Shown: positions 58,517 through 64,000 of the stretch, in pieces
How the letters are laid out: the number at the start of each line of letters is the position of its first letter
Numbering within the stretch: position 1 is the first letter of the stretch
NCBI RefSeq assembly: GCF_004135735.1
Contig: NZ_CP012670.1
Location: 3,741,501 to 3,805,500, forward strand
Length of the DNA: 64,000 bases
Source: Sorangium cellulosum
GTDB lineage: Bacteria > Myxococcota_A > Polyangia > Polyangiales > Polyangiaceae
Reading direction: 5' to 3'
Made by a program: the position numbers and the translations under genes
The notes under the pieces: model-generated
The model's database searches: none
Told to the model about the DNA's origin: nothing
What the model saw: the letters and a program-made list of their open reading frames with translations, nothing else

Positions 58517-61500
58517 TCAGTCCTTTCTCGCGTAGGCCTTCATGCCATGGACCGTCAGCACCTCCACCTCGAAGGGCAGCCGCCGGACCAGCTCGTCGAA
58601 GTGCCGGGCGAAGGCGCGCACGCGCCGCGGCGAGCCGAGCACCTGCGTGAGCTCGGCCTCGTTGATCGTGCGGCGCTCCGCGATGATCTCGAGCACGCGC
58701 CGGTAGGCGTCGTCCGTGACGAGCTCGCCCCACACCGGCGTGGCCGGCGCCGGCTGCGCAGGAGCGGGGTCGCTGGCCGGCCGGGCGCGCCCCGGCGCGG
58801 GGACCGGCGAGGCCGCAGTACCGGCCCCCGGCGCGGGGACCGGCGAGGCCGCAGTACCGGCCCCCGGCGCGGGGACCGGCGAGGCCGCAGTACCGGCCCC
58901 CGGCGGCGGCGGCGCGCTGCCCGCGGCGCCGCGGAGCTTCGGAAGGTGCCGGCTGCGCGCGACGTCGAAGAAGCCCTCGACCACCTTCGACGTCACCTCC
59001 TCGACCGCATCCGGGTGGTAGACCTCGACCCGCACCTTCTCGTCGGCTTGCCCCTCGAGCTCGAACTCCACGACCGCCTCGTCGCGGTTCGGCGGGACCA
59101 GCACGCGCCCGTCGGCCAGCGTGGCCGGCGGCCCCGCGTCGAGCAGCCCGATGCTCACGTCCGGCCGCCCCGGCACGCGCAGCGCCAGGCTGATGCTCTT
59201 CGGCGCGAGGAAGCCCAGCGACGCGTTCTCGCGGCTCTGCAGCCGCACGGCCACGCGCAGGCGCTGGCGCCCGAGGTGCGCGGGCTCGGGGTGCGCGACG
59301 ACCTCGTACCGGGACGTCGTCTTGCCGCGGGCGACCTGCCGGTCGAGGACCAGGACCGGGATCACGCGCTCCTGCAGGCTGTTGCCGCCGTGCGCGAACG
59401 GCGCGATCTTGCCCTTCGTCTGCCAGAGCGCCGTGTCCGGCCGCAGCACCAGGTGGAGGTCCTCCTCCACGTCGTACTCCAGCGCGGAGAGGCGGATCTC
59501 GAGCACGTCCGGCATCCCGGAGGGCTCGCGCAGGAGCGCGTGCCGCCGCTCGGGCGCCCGCTTGCTGGCGCCGAACGGGATGTTCTCCGCCGTGGCGTCC
59601 TGCAGAAGGAAGCCGTGGTCGGAGGCGATGACGAAGCGCTCGACGCCGGCCTGCGAGAGGAGCGAGATCGCGGATTTCAGCAGCGCGAGCGTGTGATCGA
59701 ACGTGCCGAGGTGCAGCCCGTGCTCGCCCGCGGTGTCGAGCTCCCGGCTGCGCACCACGACGAGCCGGGGCTTTCCGCCGAGGCGGCGCCTGAGCTGCGC
59801 GAGGGTCATGTCCTGGAGCTCCTCGAGCTCGAGGTCCTCCGCGCAGAGCCCCGGGCCCGAGAGGCTCCGCTGGCTCATCGCGCGCAGGCGGTCCGCGGGG
59901 AGGCACACGCGGAACTCGCCCGCGAAGAACCCTTCGAGCCTGTCGTCCTTCGTCACCACCGGGCGGAGCCGGCCGTTGCGCTCGACCGGGGCGAGCGCGT
60001 TCATGCCGATCGCGGTCTCGGTGGGCAGCTCGGCGAGCCGCGCGCCGAGGCTCGCGCGGAACCTCTCGCGCTGGAGCTCCTGGGCGAGGCCCTGCGCCAT
60101 CTCGAAGCGCAGGGCGTCGACCAGGAGGTACGCCACGCGCCCGCCCTGCTCCACGAGGGGGTGGACGACCTCCTCGTAGACGGTCCGCTGCCGCAGGCCG
60201 CGCCCGGGCAGCGGGCCGTGCGCGACGCAGAGCGCGAAGAAGGCGCGGTTGATCGCGTCGGCCCAGCCGCGGTACGCGCGGCGCACGGCCTTGCGGACCT
60301 CCAGCAGCGCGTCGTAGTCGTCGAGATCGGACGCGAGCAGCGCGTGCGCTCGCTGCTCGAACAGCCGGTGCTGGCGGTCGACCGGGGCGAGCTTCTCCGC
60401 GTAGCGCTCCACCGCCTCGTCGAGCGAGCCGCACCGGTCGAGCCCCTTGCGCGTGGCCGCGAGGGCGCGGCCCGCGCTCGCCGCCTGGCGGAGGATCTCC
60501 CAGGTGCGCTGCAAGGCCGGCGAGCGCCGGACCCAGAAGCACGCCTCCGGCGTCCGCGCGAGGGCCATCTCCCCGGCGGCGTCCCAGTCGCCGCGGCGCA
60601 GCGCGCCGAGCGCCGCGGCGCGCATCGTGGCCTCCTCGAAGCGGAACGTGTCGATGGAGCCGAGCGCGCCGGCGTGGTGGCTCGTCCGCTCGTGCAGGAG
60701 GTGCTCCTGGAGCTCGTTGGCGAAGAGCTCGTAGACGTCGGCGTGCTGCTCGCGGAGGCGCGCGGCGAGGCGGCGGCAGTCCTTCGCGAGCGGGCCGAGC
60801 TGGGTGAGGGCCGCGAGCTCGGGCGTGACGGGGGGCTCCTTCAGGTCGTGGACGAACTCCACGGCCATGAGCCAGCTCGCGACCAGGGTGGCCACCGCGG
60901 TCGCGGTGAGCTCCGCCTCGCCGATGCGGTAGCGCCGGAAGGCGGCGCCGAGCCCGAGGCCCTTCTCCAGGAACTCGAGGACCTGCTCGCCGTGCTCGGG
61001 GAGGTGGGCGCGGAGGCGCGGGTCGTCGGCGACGAGCCCGAGGACGATGTCCTCGAGCCCCCGGCTCTCGAGGAGCAGCGTGATCCCGTCCCTGGGCTGG
61101 GCGCGCAGGTCGTCGAGCCAGCGATCCGCCCTGTCCAGGCTGAGCCCCGGCGCGCGGACGAAGGCGTCGATCTCCTCGAGCGTGGCCGCCCCCGCCGCGG
61201 CCTCGCGGACGAGCGTGCCGAGGCTCTTCTCGAACACCACGCCGGCCTTGTAGAGCTCGAACACGGGCGTCTCCTTCACGGTCTCCTTGTTGACGCCGGG
61301 GAGGTGGACGAGGACGTGGTCGGCGTCGAGCCCGTTGCCGTGGGGCTCGAGCGCGAGCATCAGCTCGAGGTAGCTGCCGCGGTACGGCACGACGGGGTAG
61401 GAGAACCCGAAGGCGCCGTCACGGAGCGCGTCGACGAGGGCGGTGTACTGGCGGTCCGCGTCGATCCACACCACGAGGCCGCGCTCGCGGACCTTCTTCG

Positions 61501-61558
61501 TGATCTCGACGGCGAGGGCCCGGCTCGCCGCGCCGGCGTGGGGATCTGCGGGGGGCAT
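58517..61558 (-). CDS. pglZ: PglZ-domain phosphatase-like protein (BREX)
   Basis: About 1013 residues from ATG 61558; a GTG at 61579 is an alternative start. The alkaline-phosphatase-superfamily PglZ core is present: VAYLLVDALRFEMAQGLAQE (metal-binding Asp, about residue 480) and FVIASDHGFLLQDATAEN (about 643). The N-terminal 350 residues are helical and typical of BREX-2-type PglZ (RGLVVWIDADRQYTALVDAL, EVPYRGSYLELML-like). A disordered linker with three copies of AGTAASPVPAPG precedes a C-terminal winged-helix-like domain (TDDAYRRVLEIIAERRTINE). It is the first gene of the operon. PglX and PglW/PglY are absent nearby. Confidence 0.88.
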   Translation of the reverse strand: MPPADPHAGAASRALAVEITKKVRERGLVVWIDADRQYTALVDALRDGAFGFSYPVVPYRGSYLELMLALEPHGNGLDADHVLVHLPGVNKETVKETPVFELYKAGVVFEKSLGTLVREAAAGAATLEEIDAFVRAPGLSLDRADRWLDDLRAQPRDGITLLLESRGLEDIVLGLVADDPRLRAHLPEHGEQVLEFLEKGLGLGAAFRRYRIGEAELTATAVATLVASWLMAVEFVHDLKEPPVTPELAALTQLGPLAKDCRRLAARLREQHADVYELFANELQEHLLHERTSHHAGALGSIDTFRFEEATMRAAALGALRRGDWDAAGEMALARTPEACFWVRRSPALQRTWEILRQAASAGRALAATRKGLDRCGSLDEAVERYAEKLAPVDRQHRLFEQRAHALLASDLDDYDALLEVRKAVRRAYRGWADAINRAFFALCVAHGPLPGRGLRQRTVYEEVVHPLVEQGGRVAYLLVDALRFEMAQGLAQELQRERFRASLGARLAELPTETAIGMNALAPVERNGRLRPVVTKDDRLEGFFAGEFRVCLPADRLRAMSQRSLSGPGLCAEDLELEELQDMTLAQLRRRLGGKPRLVVVRSRELDTAGEHGLHLGTFDHTLALLKSAISLLSQAGVERFVIASDHGFLLQDATAENIPFGASKRAPERRHALLREPSGMPDVLEIRLSALEYDVEEDLHLVLRPDTALWQTKGKIAPFAHGGNSLQERVIPVLVLDRQVARGKTTSRYEVVAHPEPAHLGRQRLRVAVRLQSRENASLGFLAPKSISLALRVPGRPDVSIGLLDAGPPATLADGRVLVPPNRDEAVVEFELEGQADEKVRVEVYHPDAVEEVTSKVVEGFFDVARSRHLPKLRGAAGSAPPPPGAGTAASPVPAPGAGTAASPVPAPGAGTAASPVPAPGRARPASDPAPAQPAPATPVWGELVTDDAYRRVLEIIAERRTINEAELTQVLGSPRRVRAFARHFDELVRRLPFEVEVLTVHGMKAYARKD
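58791..58898. repeat. 36-bp coding repeat, three copies, in pglZ
   Basis: Three perfect copies (58791-58826, 58827-58862, 58863-58898) of a unit starting CCCGGCGCGGGGACCGGCG. They encode the 12-residue block PGAGTAASPVPA in the disordered linker before the C-terminal domain. As perfect copies they are recent. Confidence 0.95.
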
Positions 61559-61635
61559 GTCGTGGGGCGAACGTACCACGGCCGCGCGAGGCGCATGAAG
61601 CTCGTCCCCTCACGCGCAGCCCCCTCCGTTCCCCC

Positions 61636-61824
<189 letters not shown>

Positions 61825-61865
61825 GCTCGGTCGTGAACGTGAACGTCCCCCAGAATTCCCCACCC

Positions 61866-62222
61866 TCATTCCCCCCGATTCCCCTCGACCCTCGCCATCC
61901 TCGTGAGCATCGAGACCGTCCTCTCCAGCAGCTCGCGAGGCTCCACGAGCTCCTGGGTGGTGACGAGCCCGAGGGCTTCGAATGCATCGAGGATCGCAGC
62001 GCACTCCAGCGCCGAGCCTCTCGCAATCGCGTAGAACCGGCGCGCATCTCGCGCCGGCTTTCCGCTGCCCTCCGCAATGTTCAGCGGAACGGAGAGCGCC
62101 GCTCGACGGAGCTGATCCGCGAGCTCGCCCTGCCCGCGAGGGGGGCGCGCTGCCAGCGGAGCGCTGTAAGCGAGGAAGGAGATGGCGCAGCGATAGACGT
62201 CAAGGCGCTGGAATCCGAACAT
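61866..62222 (-). CDS. Four-helix-bundle protein (23S rRNA intervening-sequence type, TIGR02436)
   Basis: A 118-residue protein: MFGFQRLDVYRCAISFLAYS, ADQLRRAALSVPLNIAEGSG, RDARRFYAIARGSALECAAI, LDAFEALGLVTTQELVEPRE, LLERTVSMLTRMARVEGNRG. The hallmarks FxxLxVYxxA, LNIAEGSG and ARGSxxECxAxLD identify the family named from proteins coded by 23S rRNA intervening sequences in Leptospira, Coxiella and others, which form a pentameric bundle and are also related to the Avd protein of diversity-generating retroelements. The function is unproven. The gene is bracketed by inverted hexamer arrays and is the only gene in the putative element. Confidence 0.92.
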   Translation of the reverse strand: MFGFQRLDVYRCAISFLAYSAPLAARPPRGQGELADQLRRAALSVPLNIAEGSGKPARDARRFYAIARGSALECAAILDAFEALGLVTTQELVEPRELLERTVSMLTRMARVEGNRGE

Positions 62223-62324
62223 GGGAGGGAGGTCGACGCGATTCGGGGCTGGGTTGCGCGGGGCGGAATGGAGGCAGCGACGAGGGGGGGACCAAGGGTT
62301 CGGGAGAACGTTTACGTTCACGAT

Positions 62325-62516
<192 letters not shown>

Positions 62517-62534
62517 GTGTTGTCGTGAGGGACG

Positions 62535-63036
62535 GCTCGGACGTGCTCCGCGAGGCGGAGGGGAGCCTCGCGAGCGCGGAGCGCGTCGTGCCGAGGGCGA
62601 CGCCGGGCGGCGTGACCCCGCTGAACGGCGTCGTCGAGCTCACGACGATCGACGCGAGCGCCTCCCCGCACGCCCCGTCGCTGTAGACCGAGGCCATGAT
62701 GGTGCACGACGCGCCCTCCGGCTCCCCACAGCCGCACGGCGAGCAGCCGCGCGTGTCGTCGATGCCGCCGTGGAAGACGTGCTTGGCCAGGTACGGCTCG
62801 CCGCACGTCACGTCGCCCTCGTGGAAGATGCACGTCAGGAAGCCGCCGGGCGGCAGGACCCCGGGCTGGTCCGGCGACGGCATGCAGGTGCTCCGGTCCC
62901 CCGGGCGCTCGGTGTAGGCGCCGGGCAGGCAGGCGAGCGCCCGGGTCCGCCAGGGATCGAGGAGCGCCGGCACCGGCGGCTCGTCAGCCAGCCTGAGCGA
63001 TAGCAGCAAGGTGAGCGGCGTCCCTGGCGCGACCGA
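62535..63036 (-). pseudogene. Truncated Cys-rich secreted-protein gene
   Basis: The minus strand is open from 63036 and reads LRLADEPPVPALLDPWRTRA, LACLPGAYTERPGDRSTCMP, GGFLTCIFHEGDVTCGEPYL, KHVFHGGIDDTRGCSPCGCG, EPEGASCTIMASVYSDGACG, then into SLTTTRDRERGRG at the hexamer array. CxxCxCG-EP-x-GxSC and paired Cys are typical of secreted Cys-rich proteins in this group, whose C-terminus usually ends with further cysteines. Here the frame loses that end at the terminal repeat 62534. No ATG and no signal peptide are seen (only TTG 63009), so the 5' end may be missing too; it directly follows the stop of the next gene upstream. Confidence 0.6.
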
Positions 63037-63831
63037 TCAGAGCTGCCCATACTCACGAATCCGGTCGCGCTTTTCTCCCTTGTCGGACTCCAGATCGACG
63101 ACGAGCCCGAGGCGCGATTCGACGTAGGCCGCCCAGAAGACCCCATGCTTCGGAGCTCTGGTCCAAGCATTCATCTCTGCTATCGACAATAGTCCATCGA
63201 TGCTTCGATCGAAGATCTCTATGTCCCTGAATCGTAATCCGCACGTGAAGCCGAGCTGGACGTTGAGATTGCGGGAATAGACGTCTCCGCCGAGGAACAG
63301 ATCGACGTGTCTGGTGCGGACGAGGGTCCCCTGCGGCCTCAAGGTCGTGGTGAACATGGGAAGAACGGCTCCGATCAATCGGTAGAGTTGAAAGCTCGTG
63401 GCCGCGCTCGCCCGGAACGGTCCGGCTTCGAACGTGGCATGGATCCCCAGTTTCTTGTCTTCTATCGTCGACATGTTCTCCTTGCCCACGCCGATGCCGA
63501 TGAAGTACCCAATGCTGAGCTCCTGGGTGGGGCTCGCGGTCTGTCCGAAGCTCACCATGACTGTATGGACGGCCCCCGGAGCCGTTCCGCCGCCATACGT
63601 GGCTCCTAGTGTCGCAAGATGGGGGAGCTTCGTCTGGACAATGCCGTTGATGTGGAGGCCGTCCCAGTGGAATCTCTCTGGGGGCCGTTGCTCTTGCGCT
63701 GATGCCAGAGCGACAAAGGAGAACACTCCAAGCCCCGACAGCGCGCGCAACAATGGCTGCCATGGCGTGCTCGAGCGGCGGGCCCATGGCTCCCGCGAGA
63801 TGAGCGGCGGCGTGAAATCTGTTCGCGTCAT
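63037..63831 (-). CDS. Secreted protein of unknown function
   Basis: ATG 63831 (MTRTDFTPPLISREPWARRS) is set by the ATGA overlap with the gene upstream; the frame opens further to 63855. The 264-residue protein has a hydrophobic segment ending VFSFVALASAQEQRP (type I signal peptidase site after ASA), then a domain with many hydrophobic and Gly residues (LHINGIVQTKLPHLATLGAT, YGGGTAPGAVHTVMVSFGQT, LSIGYFIGIGVGKENMSTIE, VRTRHVDLFLGGDVYSRNLN, VQLGFTCGLRFRDIEIFDRS). Alternating strands suggest a beta-rich, perhaps barrel, outer-membrane or surface protein. I cannot name a family. Confidence 0.55.
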   Translation of the reverse strand: MTRTDFTPPLISREPWARRSSTPWQPLLRALSGLGVFSFVALASAQEQRPPERFHWDGLHINGIVQTKLPHLATLGATYGGGTAPGAVHTVMVSFGQTASPTQELSIGYFIGIGVGKENMSTIEDKKLGIHATFEAGPFRASAATSFQLYRLIGAVLPMFTTTLRPQGTLVRTRHVDLFLGGDVYSRNLNVQLGFTCGLRFRDIEIFDRSIDGLLSIAEMNAWTRAPKHGVFWAAYVESRLGLVVDLESDKGEKRDRIREYGQL

Positions 63832-64000
63832 TCGGCCTGCATGCGGTCTATGCACGCTGGGTTCTGCACCAGCTCATCGATGTCGACGTCGCCGTAGTGG
63901 CTCTTGAACATGTAAGCGCTTTCCATCGCGTTGATGCCGCGACGATCGCTCGCAACATCCGGCTGCGACGCGTCCTCGATAGAGCTTATGATATTTGAAC
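63828..64000 (-). CDS. Partial hypothetical protein (C-terminus)
   Basis: The minus strand is open from the right window edge to TGA 63828-63830, encoding about 57 residues ending SAYMFKSHYGDVDIDELVQN, PACIDRMQAE. The stop overlaps the ATG of the secreted protein (ATGA), so the two genes are translationally coupled. Composition (SNIISSIEDASQPDVASDRR) is normal coding. The N-terminal part is outside the window; no family recognised. Confidence 0.55.
   Translation of the reverse strand, partial: SNIISSIEDASQPDVASDRRGINAMESAYMFKSHYGDVDIDELVQNPACIDRMQAE

Noticed and set aside
55060..61579. Calling the operon a complete BREX system
   Set aside because: No PglX methyltransferase, BrxC/PglY, BrxL or PglW is present in the window.

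Overview
The window is very GC-rich DNA with the coding style of a large-genome myxobacterium, most likely a Sorangium/Polyangium relative. That assignment is inferred from a MYXO-CTERM tail (18302-19753), many small secreted lipoproteins with Gly/Ala-rich linkers, a giant Ser/Thr-kinase/ATPase/histidine-kinase fusion (44849-50551), Rpn-like genes with REG-repeat tails, and four-helix-bundle genes set in hexamer arrays. No rRNA is present. One tRNA, tRNA-Lys(UUU), lies at 43714-43789 on the minus strand.

Layout. 1-9.6 kb: mostly minus-strand metabolic and exported-protein genes (Uma2-like protein, molybdopterin oxidoreductase, SMP-30-like lipoprotein, RluA-type pseudouridine synthase, VWA lipoprotein, Gfo/Idh/MocA dehydrogenase). 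9.8-15.3 kb: AraC regulator, small lipoproteins, an AAA ATPase divergent from a Gly-tailed protein with an array of palindromes between them, then gene and IS66 debris. 15.4-24.6 kb: a plus-strand housekeeping and envelope block (glgA, beta-barrel protein, YtkA-like lipoprotein, MYXO-CTERM protein, GAF/PAS sensor, hflX, DUF309, response regulator). 24.8-29.8 kb: membrane protein, lipoprotein, L,D-transpeptidase, S1-domain protein. 30-43.8 kb: a duplication-rich zone with two nearly identical Rpn-like genes in a 1.5-kb tandem duplication, a MocR regulator divergent from a cupin/DapA-like operon, a tendamistat-like lipoprotein, a lipoprotein gene with an in-frame stop, a SEC-C protein and a displaced copy of part of it, and a 168-bp direct repeat ending in the 3' end of tRNA-Lys. 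44-51 kb: a monooxygenase-fold protein, the giant hybrid kinase and a VapBC-like toxin-antitoxin pair. 51-55 kb: an antiporter with tandem Usp domains and a decayed IS66 element.

55.0-61.6 kb holds the most notable gene set: a tight minus-strand operon pglZ - brxD-like ATPase - Lhr-like helicase. These are three parts of BREX type 2/6 phage defence, here without the methyltransferase (PglX) or PglW/PglY/BrxC. Directly upstream, 61.6-62.5 kb is a putative mobile element: a 23S-rRNA-intervening-sequence-type four-helix-bundle gene between two inverted arrays of the hexamer GTGGTC/GTCAAC, bounded by a short terminal inverted repeat. It abuts the broken 3' end of a Cys-rich secreted-protein gene. 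The last kilobase carries a secreted protein of unknown function translationally coupled to a gene that runs off the window.

The main functional groupings inferred are the BREX-like defence operon, VapBC, the MocR/cupin/DapA divergon, the AAA-ATPase/Gly-tail divergon with operator-like palindromes, and the beta-barrel/YtkA/MYXO-CTERM envelope cluster. Functions are assigned from motifs read by eye; no database search was run.
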